DNA of 64,000 nucleotides from the NCBI RefSeq assembly GCF_010681825.2, contig NZ_CP066776.1:186001-250000 (forward strand), read 5' to 3'. Shown piece by piece: positions 45,356 through 53,449 of the stretch (position 1 is the stretch's first letter; each line of letters opens with the position of its first letter). A program made the translations under genes and the position numbers. This DNA comes from Sulfuriroseicoccus oceanibius. Its GTDB lineage: Bacteria; Verrucomicrobiota; Verrucomicrobiia; Verrucomicrobiales; SLCJ01. A model generated the notes under the pieces. The model had not been told where the DNA came from. It ran no database searches and worked only from the letters and a program-made list of their open reading frames with translations.

Positions 45356-45393
45356 GAGGAAAAGAATACGGGTGGGGGTAATTTGGGTTCGAA

Positions 45394-45894
45394 TTAGGCA
45401 CCAAGCTTCAGACGCTCGTCTTCAGCCAAAACGGTAGCCAGTTCAGGCCAGCCGTCGTTGGTCTGCCCTTGGAAGACGTGCAGGTAAACCGCCACCTCTT
45501 CACCTGGGTAATCAGCCAAAAGAGCATCCACACCAGCCTTCACTTTCTCCGCTTCAAGCGTCTCTGGCAGGTCGTCGATCGCGCCTTCACCATCATGCGA
45601 AATGCCAGCCGCATCGAGGAACTTCACCAGCATCTCACTGCGCGCACGCATCAACCAAACCTGCAACAAATGCTCGGCAGCACCCGCCGACTGCTTGCGC
45701 GCACACGCATCCTTCAACCACACAAACTGCTGGTCGACCGGCTTCTTGGTCACGAAAACCGGACGCAACTTGCGGTGCGCGGCGAGCGACGCAATCGCAC
45801 CACGATACGCGTCGCGCTCTTCTTCACGGAAATACTGGAAGATCGTCCCGGCCAGATCGGCGGACATGTTCTGGAAAATCTCGTTGGCTTGCAT
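45394..45894 (-). CDS. Conserved-looking cytoplasmic protein of unknown function
   Basis: A 166-residue, mostly helical protein without signal or membrane segment. The start at 45894 (MQANEIFQNMSADLAGTIFQ) is preferred over 45930. Visible features are an acidic C-terminal half (DDLPETLEAEKVKAGVDALL) and a stretch around VTKKPVDQQFVWLKDACARK. I do not recognise the family. It lies directly upstream of the oligopeptidase gene on the same strand and may be cotranscribed with it. Confidence 0.62.
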   Translation of the reverse strand: MQANEIFQNMSADLAGTIFQYFREEERDAYRGAIASLAAHRKLRPVFVTKKPVDQQFVWLKDACARKQSAGAAEHLLQVWLMRARSEMLVKFLDAAGISHDGEGAIDDLPETLEAEKVKAGVDALLADYPGEEVAVYLHVFQGQTNDGWPELATVLAEDERLKLGA

Positions 45895-46535
45895 GCTCTC
45901 AACAAAGGCGAGGGATGCCCCTCCATGCAACGCGAAAAATGCCCACGCCCCACGCTTTTGAGCAAATCACCAAAACCTCCTCACCGTCCCACCTCAAACA
46001 TCACTCCCACCCCACACCCACTCTCCTTATCATTATCCTCTTTTTTATCCTGATCCGATCCGCCCAGCGATAGCGATAGCGATAAGAATACGCCGCCCAT
46101 CGCCCGGACCGCCCGACCATGCACGCTCAGCGCTGGAGGGACGGCATTCCTGCCGTCGATTGGAAAACCTCACGCAAAGCCCCAAAGATCCCGAAGGGCG
46201 GCCAGCTCCGGCGACGAGGTAGGGCACGGAGGTCACCGGTAGTCGCGCTTTTTTTTTTCCACAGATTATAGGATTAGGAGGATTTGAAGTGGGTTGGGGT
46301 AAGTCACTCTGTATGACTTGAACCGCTCTCTATCCCGCGGCCGCGGGATAGCTCCATCGCAACACCAACAAACACCATTCCCCGCTGGACCAACGACACT
46401 CCTGTCGTTGCTCGCGAAGCTCCGTCATCAGCTCAACTCTCGAACTCCCCTGAATCGAGCGCAGTGATCAACCGCCGTGAATCCGATAAGGAAGAGGATA
46501 AGGATAACGAGTTGCCCCACTACTCCGCCGCCCCT
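45895..46535. other. Non-coding region with assorted palindromic repeats
   Basis: No credible gene. It includes hexamer blocks (CTTATCATTATCCTC and GATAGCGATAGCGATAAG, 46022-46088), a GACGGCATTCCTGCCGTC palindrome after CAGCGCTGGAGG (46129-46158) that recurs inverted at 60519-60548, CCGCGGCCGCGG (46337-46348), and an AACGACACTCCTGTCGTTG hairpin (46395-46413). The gap lies between divergent genes, so promoters for both must be inside it, but none can be singled out. Confidence 0.6.
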
Positions 46536-46660
46536 CACTTCCCCGAAGGGGAAACGCAAACCAGCCCAGCGGTGAACGGAGCCTCAGGCGACGCCACCCT
46601 GGGATCCCCAGCCCGCAAACCAATCCGGCCAAGCCAACAACCGCCCGCAAACCACCCCAA
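46536..46660 (+). repeat. Dispersed repeat family 1, copy 7
   Basis: Left hexamer module GATAAGGAAGAGGATAAGG and ATAACGAG lies at 46483-46513. Hairpin 1 is TTCCCCGAAGGGGAA (46539-46553), a longer stem with a three-base loop. Hairpin 2 is diverged (CCCAGCGGTG ... CCACCCTGGG, end 46603). A tail with CCGGCCAAGCC follows. Confidence 0.8.
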
Positions 46661-46781
46661 TCCACCCTCCGTCGCCCCTCCCCCTCCGTCACACCACCCT
46701 AAAACCTAACAACCTAATAACCTAAAACCCCATCCCCACATCCGCACATGACATCCACCGGATTGTGATGTTCTTTATCCC

Positions 46782-47873
46782 GTGACCGATAAGAGACCAG
46801 CCCTGTGCGGATTAACCCGCGACGAACTCACCGCCAAACTCAAAGAAGCCGGCCAGCCCGCCTACCGCGCAGGCCAGGTTCTCGATTGGATTTACAACAA
46901 GCGCGTCACGTCGATCGACGACATGACCAACCTGCCGGCTCCGCTGCGCGAAACGCTGAAGGAAAACTTCGTCGTCTCCCACGCCGATGTCGTCACCGTC
47001 CAGGGCGCCAAGGACAAGACCCGCAAGATCCTCTACCGTCTCAACGACGGACGCTTCGTCGAGTCGGTCCTCATTCCCGCCTCGCCGTCCCTCTATGGCG
47101 ACCGCGCTGACCGCCGCACCATCTGTGTCTCATCCCAGGTCGGATGCGCCTATGGCTGCAAGTTCTGCGCCTCCGGCCTCGCCGGCTTCACCCGCAACCT
47201 CGACAGCGGCGAAATCGTCTCACAGCTTCTCGCCACCGAGGCCCACACCGGCGAAAAGATCAACAACATCGTCTTCATGGGCATGGGCGAACCCCTCGCC
47301 AACTTCAAAAACCTGTCGAAGGCTCTGGAAATCATCAACTCCCACTGGGGACTTAACATCGGCGCACGCCACATCACCGTCTCCACCTCCGGCGTGGCGC
47401 CCGTGATCAAAAAGCTCGCCGACATCCCAATCCCTGTCCGCCTCGCCATCTCGCTCCACGGTGCCACCGACGAAGTACGCGACCGCATCATGCCGGTGAA
47501 CTCAAAGTGGAATATCGATGCCCTCTTCGAATCGCTCGAATACTGGCGCTCGAAGAAGAAACAAAAGATCACCTTCGAGTTCATCCTCATCGACGGCATC
47601 AACGACTCGATGGACCAGGCCGTCGAACTCGCCAAACGCGCCAAGCAGCTCGACGCCAAGGTCAACCTCATCCCTTACAACACCGTCGATGGCCTGACCT
47701 GGAAACGCCCGTCCAACAACCGTTGCCAGACATTCCGCAAAATGCTTGCCACCCACGGCGTCCCAGCCACCCTTCGTTTGGAAAAGGGGCACGACATCGA
47801 CGCCGCTTGCGGTCAACTCCGCCTCAAAGAAGAGGAAAAGCACGGCATCAGCGACAAACCGGCCGCGCAGTAA
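46782..47873 (+). CDS. rlmN: Dual-specificity RNA methyltransferase RlmN
   Basis: Radical SAM enzyme that methylates C2 of A2503 in 23S rRNA and, in E. coli, A37 of some tRNAs. It starts from GTG at 46782 (363 residues). The 4Fe-4S motif is GCAYGCKFCASG (C122, C126, C129), preceded by RRTICVSSQV. The later conserved MGMGEPLANF, ITVSTSGVAP and LAISLHG strands are intact. The methyl-carrying cysteine near the C terminus lies in DIDAACGQLR. It stands alone after a long repeat region. Confidence 0.95.
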   Translation: MTDKRPALCGLTRDELTAKLKEAGQPAYRAGQVLDWIYNKRVTSIDDMTNLPAPLRETLKENFVVSHADVVTVQGAKDKTRKILYRLNDGRFVESVLIPASPSLYGDRADRRTICVSSQVGCAYGCKFCASGLAGFTRNLDSGEIVSQLLATEAHTGEKINNIVFMGMGEPLANFKNLSKALEIINSHWGLNIGARHITVSTSGVAPVIKKLADIPIPVRLAISLHGATDEVRDRIMPVNSKWNIDALFESLEYWRSKKKQKITFEFILIDGINDSMDQAVELAKRAKQLDAKVNLIPYNTVDGLTWKRPSNNRCQTFRKMLATHGVPATLRLEKGHDIDAACGQLRLKEEEKHGISDKPAAQ

Positions 47874-47996
47874 TCACACGCGGCTCCCCTCGTTTTTTAG
47901 ACAGAAGCCTCCTCCCGGCCACGATGGTGCGTGCACCTCGTGGCCGCATTTCCATCCACCCGGAACCACCCCACGCTCCACCCCACCCACCTCACC

Positions 47997-48827
47997 ATGA
48001 GCGAGTCCGACCTCCTTGCCTTGATGCAGCAAAAATCCGTCGCCAGCTGGCGCATGCAACTCGCGCGCTGGATCGAATCCACGTTCCTGCAGCGGTTCAT
48101 CATCGCCGTCATTCTGCTCAATTCCGCGGTGCTCGGGCTCGAAACCTTCCCCGGCATCATGGCCGAACACGGAGCCACGCTGAAATGGATCGACCGCACC
48201 TGTCTCGCCATCTTCGTGTTGGAACTCGGCATCAAAATGGCAGCCTACCGCCAACTCTTCTGGCGCAATGGCTGGAACTGGTTCGACTTCCTCGTCGTCG
48301 CCGTCGCGCTCGTCCCTGGCAGCGGCCCGCTCGCCATCCTGCGTACCTTCCGCGTCTTCCGTGTGCTGCGCCTACTCACCGCACTGCCCGCCCTGCGCCG
48401 CGTCGTCGCCGCATTCCTCCACTCGATCCCCGGCCTCACCGGCGTGATCATGATCATGGCGATCTTTTTCTTCACCGCAGGCGTGCTCGCCACCCATCTC
48501 TTCGGCAGCGCCTTCCCCCACTGGTTCGGCAACCTGGGAGAGAGCCTCTATTCCCTCTTCCAGATCATGACGCTGGAAAGCTGGTCCATGGGCATCGCCC
48601 GCCCCGTGATGGATGTCTATCCATGGGCCTGGGCCTTCTTCATCCCGTTCATCGTCATCGCCACGTTCACCATCCTCAACCTCTTCATCGGGATCATCGT
48701 CTCCACCATGCAGGAACTCAGCGAACTGCCAGATCCCGACCTCACCAGCAAGGACGTCGAACACATCCTCGAACGGATGGAAAACGACATGGCCTCGCTG
48801 CGCAAAATGGTCAAGCGCTCTAAGTGA
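47997..48827 (+). CDS. Bacterial voltage-gated cation (sodium) channel
   Basis: A 276-residue six-helix channel subunit of the NaChBac/BacNav type that would assemble as a tetramer. The S4 sensor (about 112-135) is LAILRTFRVFRVLRLLTALP with Arg at every third position (R116, R119, R122, R125). The selectivity filter is TLESW (192-196), the sequence of sodium-selective BacNav channels. A C-terminal coiled coil (SKDVEHILERMENDMASLRK) follows S6. The start at 47997 (MSESDLLALM) is chosen over upstream in-frame codons. Likely roles are motility, pH or salt adaptation. Confidence 0.93.
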   Translation: MSESDLLALMQQKSVASWRMQLARWIESTFLQRFIIAVILLNSAVLGLETFPGIMAEHGATLKWIDRTCLAIFVLELGIKMAAYRQLFWRNGWNWFDFLVVAVALVPGSGPLAILRTFRVFRVLRLLTALPALRRVVAAFLHSIPGLTGVIMIMAIFFFTAGVLATHLFGSAFPHWFGNLGESLYSLFQIMTLESWSMGIARPVMDVYPWAWAFFIPFIVIATFTILNLFIGIIVSTMQELSELPDPDLTSKDVEHILERMENDMASLRKMVKRSK

Positions 48828-48978
48828 TACCATTTGAACGGTCAAATTGGGGGAATGGCGGAGAGCTTTTTCGATTAAGGCAAGGAGAGAACCTCGACGC
48901 CAGCGGGCTACCCTGAGCAGTGAGCAAGGCTGCGTCGCTCAAAAAGATCCCGCCAAGATGTCCGGTCAAATGGTGTAA
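48828..48978. repeat. Possible MITE-like element with imperfect inverted ends
   Basis: The left end ATACCATTTGAACGGTC and the right end GTCCGGTCAAATGGTGTA are imperfect inverted repeats (ACCATTTGA-CGG in common) enclosing about 115 bases without a gene. It abuts the channel stop codon. A related end (TACCAATTGGACGCTCAAAT) appears at about 49293. Confidence 0.45.
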
Positions 48979-49332
48979 TCACCGATAGATCCACCACCAG
49001 TTCCTGGAATCACCAATTGGACCGCCCCTGCAGGGCTCCAACGTCTAACCCGCCAATCTCCACGGCGTTGCCGTGGGCTGCGCTAGTCCGCACCTCCGGC
49101 GCTATCTCGCGTCCAGCTACCCGTACGACACGGATCCACACTCGTCCTACGCTCTTGCCTCCCACACACAGCCCACGTACTTGGATCCCACACAGCGCCG
49201 GAGGCGCGCCCCAACATAGCCCCAACATAGCCCTGGCGAAGCCATGGGATTACGCCCGCCCCCACATCGAGCCCTGCAAGGGCGGTCTAATACCAATTGG
49301 ACGCTCAAATGGGATAGCACCGACGCGCCAAC
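48979..49332. repeat. Intergenic palindromic repeats (family 3)
   Basis: Non-coding. It contains CCACGGCGTTGCCGTGG (49057-49073), GCGCCGGAGGCGCGCC (49195-49210) and GCCCTGCAAGGGC (49270-49282), all short perfect or near-perfect palindromes. Similar pieces (GCGCCGGAGGCGCGGC, CCATGGCATCGCCATGG) lie at 53868-53915. Confidence 0.6.
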
Positions 49333-50277
49333 CTACTTTGCCAACGCGCTCTGGATCGCTTTCACAATCCGCGGGTCACTCACCTCGGTCCGGTCAAAAA
49401 GAGCCAACACGAAGTTCTCCGCCATGATCTCCTCCGGGTGAATAATGTAATTGGTATTGCGCCCCACCTGTTCGAAGAAATTCCCGACCTCTGCCACATC
49501 CAACACCTCGGCCTTTCCATCGACCATTCGAGGCTTCAGTGACTCGTCCAAGACGAGAAACCCGATCCGCAAATACTCGAAAAAGCTCCCCCCGCGGTAG
49601 TCCTCCTCCGAGTACATCACCATCATCGCCTTGATCTCCTGCCCACCACGCATCAGCTCAATGTAACAATCCGTCTGAGGCGCGTCCGGGTTGGTAATCC
49701 GCCGCTCTTTCAACCCCTCCGGATAGTCAATTGAGGGCATCATCGAGAACCCAATGATGCCATACATCGCCCTCCGGAAATCCTCTGCGTTGCGGGACAA
49801 CACGTGAAAGACCTCGTGCGCCACGAGGTGTTCCAGCCGCGCATCGCTCATCTCATCCAAGCGAGCCGTCAGCACAATGTAATCCTGCCGGGTGTAACCA
49901 GCAGCCCCGCCTTCCTCGCGCATCGACGTTTTCACAAAACGTATCCGATCCGGAATCGGAAGTGACGTCCACCCACGAAGAGCCGCCTCTTCATCCATCT
50001 TCTTCAGGATCGCGCCAATCCGCTCGCGATCCCGCACGCTCCACGGCAGCACCTGTTCCGCCGCAAACGCACGCCATTCCTGCTGCGTTCCGCCCGCCTT
50101 GCCCACTCTCGACTCGGTATCAAACCGACTCCAGCAGCGCATGTATTCGTCCTCGACCCCGAGCAGCGCCCGTCCCTCATCCACCGAACAAAACCGGCTC
50201 GCCTCCGCCAGGGAATCCGCGGCAGCAACCCCACACCAGCTCCAAAACGCCACCACCAACACGATCAACCTTTTCAT
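49333..50277 (-). CDS. Secreted protein with HExxH motif, probable metallopeptidase
   Basis: A 314-residue protein with a signal peptide (MKRLIVLVVAFWSWCGVAAA) when started at 50277; the ATG at 50322 would hide it. The segment RLEHLVAHEVFHVLSRN contains H-E-x-x-H, and EEIMAENFVLALF about 115 residues later could supply the third zinc ligand, as in gluzincin-like families. Otherwise I do not recognise the sequence. It may be a peptidase that acts in the periplasm or outside; activity is not certain from the motif alone. It is divergent from the first of three secreted paralogues. Confidence 0.68.
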   Translation of the reverse strand: MKRLIVLVVAFWSWCGVAAADSLAEASRFCSVDEGRALLGVEDEYMRCWSRFDTESRVGKAGGTQQEWRAFAAEQVLPWSVRDRERIGAILKKMDEEAALRGWTSLPIPDRIRFVKTSMREEGGAAGYTRQDYIVLTARLDEMSDARLEHLVAHEVFHVLSRNAEDFRRAMYGIIGFSMMPSIDYPEGLKERRITNPDAPQTDCYIELMRGGQEIKAMMVMYSEEDYRGGSFFEYLRIGFLVLDESLKPRMVDGKAEVLDVAEVGNFFEQVGRNTNYIIHPEEIMAENFVLALFDRTEVSDPRIVKAIQSALAK

Positions 50278-50608
50278 ACGAGACGAGACCATGGCCGGTG
50301 GGTCAGCGACCAGCAAGATCAATCCCGCTCAAGCCCCCTGCCAAAAAAACGCCCCCCCTGCGCGCCAGCCCCCGCGTCTTACGATTTTCTATAAAAGGCG
50401 AGCCAAACTGTAACTTGTATAACCACTACAATTCACACCTATGAGAAACCCGCTCTAAATTATAAATCACTGCATCTCAAGAGGTTCCCTCATCCCGTAA
50501 TCAGAAATCAGCAAGGGGTCAATGGCTCCTGCCGCGGTCAGCTCGTGCCACCATTCGCGACCTGACCTCTCCCCCGCAGGATGGAATCCCTTCCCCCCCG
50601 CATCCGCC
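50278..50608. other. AT-richer divergent promoter region
   Basis: A 331-base gap between divergent secreted-protein genes. The stretch 50393-50470 is clearly richer in A and T than its surroundings (TTTTCTATAAAAGG, TTGTATAACC, CTAAATTATAAATCAC) and is the likely place of promoters in both directions. I cannot assign -35 and -10 boxes with confidence. Confidence 0.4.
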
Positions 50609-51334
50609 ATGAAAAATGCACCCTTTCTCACGTCAATATTGGCTCTAGCAGCCTGTATCCCCACCTTCGCCAACGAAGAGGAAGCCAATCAGAACGACTG
50701 GATCGGCGAAATCTCCACCCCGAACGAAACCGTTCAAGTCGGGGCCGTGCCGTCAATCACGTGGAACGTGACCTACCCGCTCACCATCGACGACCTGATC
50801 GTTATCACCGGCACCAATATCACCACAAAACAACAAGTGGTGATGGAAGTCCGCCTCATCGGCGCCGGCTGGGGACTTAAGGAGAACTTCCACTACGTGG
50901 ACAGCCACATGGACCTGGGCTCCGGTTGGACACAGATCTTCTTCGGTGACCACCACATGGTCAATGCTTCGGAAGTTATCTACAGCGAGCCCCTCCCCGC
51001 CGGCACCTCAATCGACTTCGGCGGACGCGGCGGCAAGGACAAGCCCGGCCCCAACCCCAACCAATGGTCCGATTGGTTCAAATCCAACAAAATCAAAGGA
51101 CCAAATGTGGTGACTCTGCTCAATGGAGACCCGGCCCCCCAGTACGACCCCGCATTCGATATCCAAACCGCGGTCGAGGACTACCTCACCCCCTACGTCA
51201 ACACGACCACCGAGACGATTACCCTTGGCCCTTTCCAAGTCATCTATCTCTTCGATTTCAACACCTTTGGGACCAAGTGGTACGACCTGCAAGACACCGG
51301 CATCATCGTCACCTTCTCGGTGATCACGACCTAA
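50609..51334 (+). CDS. Secreted protein of unknown family, paralogue 1
   Basis: A 241-residue protein with a signal peptide (MKNAPFLTSILALAACIPTF, cleavage near FAN). The mature part is beta-rich and acidic. Features shared with the next two genes: N-W-(I/V)-G near the mature N terminus, VQVG-VPS-TW-V-YP (about 42-57), VRLIGAGWG (81-89), FHYV, FFGDHHM (111-117), GRGGKDKPGP, PQYDPAFDIQTAVEDYLTPY (178-197), ITLGP-VIYLFDF and TKWYDLQD (222-229). No known domain is recognised. The composition fits a surface, pilus-like or lectin-like protein, which is speculation. Confidence 0.75.
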   Translation: MKNAPFLTSILALAACIPTFANEEEANQNDWIGEISTPNETVQVGAVPSITWNVTYPLTIDDLIVITGTNITTKQQVVMEVRLIGAGWGLKENFHYVDSHMDLGSGWTQIFFGDHHMVNASEVIYSEPLPAGTSIDFGGRGGKDKPGPNPNQWSDWFKSNKIKGPNVVTLLNGDPAPQYDPAFDIQTAVEDYLTPYVNTTTETITLGPFQVIYLFDFNTFGTKWYDLQDTGIIVTFSVITT

Positions 51335-51437
51335 AGCCCCCTCGGCAACCACACACTCCCGGCAACCACGCCCTCCCGCCGCGCTGACCTCCCCCCCTGG
51401 AGTCATTCGCGCCCCCTATCCCCCGCCCCCGTATCCC

Positions 51438-52172
51438 ATGAAGCATTCCCTTTTTGTGAAATCACTGGTCGCTCTCACTGCGACTCTTCCCGCCCTCGCA
51501 AGCGAAACCGACACCAACAACTGGGTCGGTTCAATCTCAGCGTCCCAGCAAGTCGTCCAAGTGGGCGACGTACCGACAGTCACGTGGGATGTGAAATATC
51601 CAGCCGCCCTGCTGGACCTCGTTTCTCTGGACGAGAATACCGCCACCTCCAAGAAAACGATCGAAATGGAAGTGCGCGTCATCGGAGCCGCCTGGGGAAA
51701 AACAAGGAGCTTCCATTACGTTGAAGGGCAAATCCAAGCTGGCGCCGGATGGCTCCAGATCTTCTGGGGGGATCATCACATGATCGACTCGTCGAAAGTC
51801 GTCTACCAAGCGACGCTCCCCGTCGACACAGTGATTGATTTCCGCGGCTGCGGCGCCAAGGACAAATCAGGACCATTCGCATCCAGCTGGTCCCCTTGGT
51901 ACTCCACCACGGACGTGACGCCTCATGTCGTTTTGCTCAAAGACGGCGATACCGCCCCCCACTACGACCCCGCATACGAAATCCAGGACGGCGTACAGGA
52001 CTACCTTTCCCCATACATCGACGGCAACACGGGGCTCATCACCCTCGGTCCGCGCGACGTGATCTATCTCTTCGAGTTCGCCGAGGGCTCGTTCGGAACC
52101 AAGTACTTCGACCTTCAGGACCTGGTCGTCGTCGTGACCTTCTCCGAGTCCGATCAACAACCCAATCCCTGA
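51438..52172 (+). CDS. Secreted protein of unknown family, paralogue 2
   Basis: A 244-residue homologue of the preceding gene, 103 bases downstream. It has a signal peptide (MKHSLFVKSLVALTATLPAL, then AS). It keeps NNWVGSISASQQVVQVGDVP, VRVIGAAWG, FHYVEG, FWGDHHMIDSSKVVY, GAKDKSGP, PHYDPAYEIQDGVQDYLSPY, ITLGPRDVIYLFEF and KYFDLQD. It is the most diverged of the three in its middle. The invariant Trp, His, Asp and Gly positions suggest a common ligand-binding or folding core. Confidence 0.75.
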   Translation: MKHSLFVKSLVALTATLPALASETDTNNWVGSISASQQVVQVGDVPTVTWDVKYPAALLDLVSLDENTATSKKTIEMEVRVIGAAWGKTRSFHYVEGQIQAGAGWLQIFWGDHHMIDSSKVVYQATLPVDTVIDFRGCGAKDKSGPFASSWSPWYSTTDVTPHVVLLKDGDTAPHYDPAYEIQDGVQDYLSPYIDGNTGLITLGPRDVIYLFEFAEGSFGTKYFDLQDLVVVVTFSESDQQPNP

Positions 52173-52243
52173 TCCCCCTCCCTGTTCCACCAAGCACCTT
52201 CAAATTCTCATAAGAATCACAAATCGCTCACCCAACCATACCA

Positions 52244-52279
52244 ACTCAAATTCTCGGATATGAGAATTTGAGTAGTTTT
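52244..52279 (+). terminator. 12-bp perfect hairpin after paralogue 2
   Basis: ACTCAAATTCTC pairs perfectly with GAGAATTTGAGT around a six-base loop (GGATAT), followed by AGTTTTC. It is unusually A/T-rich for this genome. It is best read as a terminator of paralogue 2; it could also be an operator for paralogue 3, which starts 150 bases later. Confidence 0.6.
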
Positions 52280-52430
52280 CGCCAAATCATGCGTCTCCCA
52301 TTCCGCAGCCCGGTTCGTAACGCACAAATGGCACGTCCCCCTCGGTCGGCTAACCGCTGCTTTTGAATCACTATTCCCCCCACCCTACCCGGCCACAGCG
52401 CCTTCATCCCCCTCGAAGTACCCTCTCTCC

Positions 52431-53153
52431 ATGAAAAATCCCCTTGCGATCGCATCCGCCGCAATCCTTTCAATTCTCCCCGCCGTCGCCGCTGATGACG
52501 CCAACCAAAACAATTGGGTCGGCAACATCACCGCATCCGAGCAAGTCGTTCAAGTCGGCAACGTGCCATCGGTCAATTGGGATGTCAGCTACCCGCTCGG
52601 GCTGGCGGATCTCGTCACACTGAAGGACAACTCCATCACTACGAAAACCGAGGTGGTCATGGAGACCCGCATGATCGGCGCGGGCTGGGGGCTTAAGACA
52701 AACTTCCACTACGTCGAGGGCAAGATGCGGGTAGGCTCCTCGTCATTCTTCGAAATCTTCTATGGAGACCACTGGATGATCGACTCGTCAAAGGTCGTCT
52801 ACACCAACACACTCCCCGCCGGCACCGTGATCCATTTCTCCGGACGCGGAGCAAAAGACAAATCCGGTCCTTATTTCTCGCAATGGTCGTCATTGTTCAC
52901 CACTGAGTTTGCAACTCCCAACATTGTCACACTGACCAACGGAGATCCTGCTCCGCAATACGATCCTGCATTCGATATCCAGATGGCGGTCGAGGACTAC
53001 CTGACCCCGTACGTCGATACTCAAACGGGACTCATTACTCTTGGACCACGCGATATTATCTATCTCTTCGATTTCAACTCGTACGGCACCAAGTGGTACG
53101 ACCTGCAGGACATGGGCATCCTCGTGACCTTCACGGAGAAAGAGCAGAATTAA
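52431..53153 (+). CDS. Secreted protein of unknown family, paralogue 3
   Basis: A 240-residue homologue with a signal peptide (MKNPLAIASAAILSILPAVA, then AD). It is closest to paralogue 1: TRMIGAGWGLKTNFHYVEG, FYGDHWMIDSSKVVY, GRGAKDKSGP, PQYDPAFDIQMAVEDYLTPY, LGPRDIIYLFDFNSYG and TKWYDLQDMGILVTF. The three genes form a tandem array in one orientation, each separated by 100-260 bases and apparently with its own signals. A strong terminator follows this last member. Confidence 0.75.
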   Translation: MKNPLAIASAAILSILPAVAADDANQNNWVGNITASEQVVQVGNVPSVNWDVSYPLGLADLVTLKDNSITTKTEVVMETRMIGAGWGLKTNFHYVEGKMRVGSSSFFEIFYGDHWMIDSSKVVYTNTLPAGTVIHFSGRGAKDKSGPYFSQWSSLFTTEFATPNIVTLTNGDPAPQYDPAFDIQMAVEDYLTPYVDTQTGLITLGPRDIIYLFDFNSYGTKWYDLQDMGILVTFTEKEQN

Positions 53154-53211
53154 TACTATATAAATCCCAGCTCCGCGCGGCATATCAAGCGGCCGCGGAC
53201 TGATTCATTCA

Positions 53212-53240
53212 AACCAGCGGATTCGTCCGCTGGTTTTTTT
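53212..53240 (+). terminator. Strong terminator closing the paralogue array
   Basis: AACCAGCGGA / TCCGCTGGTT stem with a TTCG loop and a run of seven T residues, 58 bases after the stop of paralogue 3. Confidence 0.9.
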
Positions 53241-53282
53241 GTTTCCTACCAAACGCCCACGAACGAGTTCTCCCCACGGGAT

Positions 53283-53445
53283 CGCACCGCCGCACCGCCG
53301 CACCGCCGCACCGCCGCACCGCCGCACCGCCGCACCGCCGCACCGCCGCACCGCCGCACCGCCACACCGCCACACCGCCACACCGCCACACCGCCACACC
53401 GCCACACCGCCACACCGCCACATCGCCACATCGCCACATCGCAGC
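53283..53445. repeat. 9-bp minisatellite (CACCGCCGC / CACCGCCAC)
   Basis: About 18 consecutive 9-bp units: first CACCGCCGC, then CACCGCCA variants, ending in CATCGCCA. It is open in several frames on both strands (Ala/Pro/His/Arg or Cys/Gly-rich), which is an artefact. It sits in the gap between the secreted paralogues and argB. Confidence 0.92.
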
Positions 53446-53449
53446 CCAT

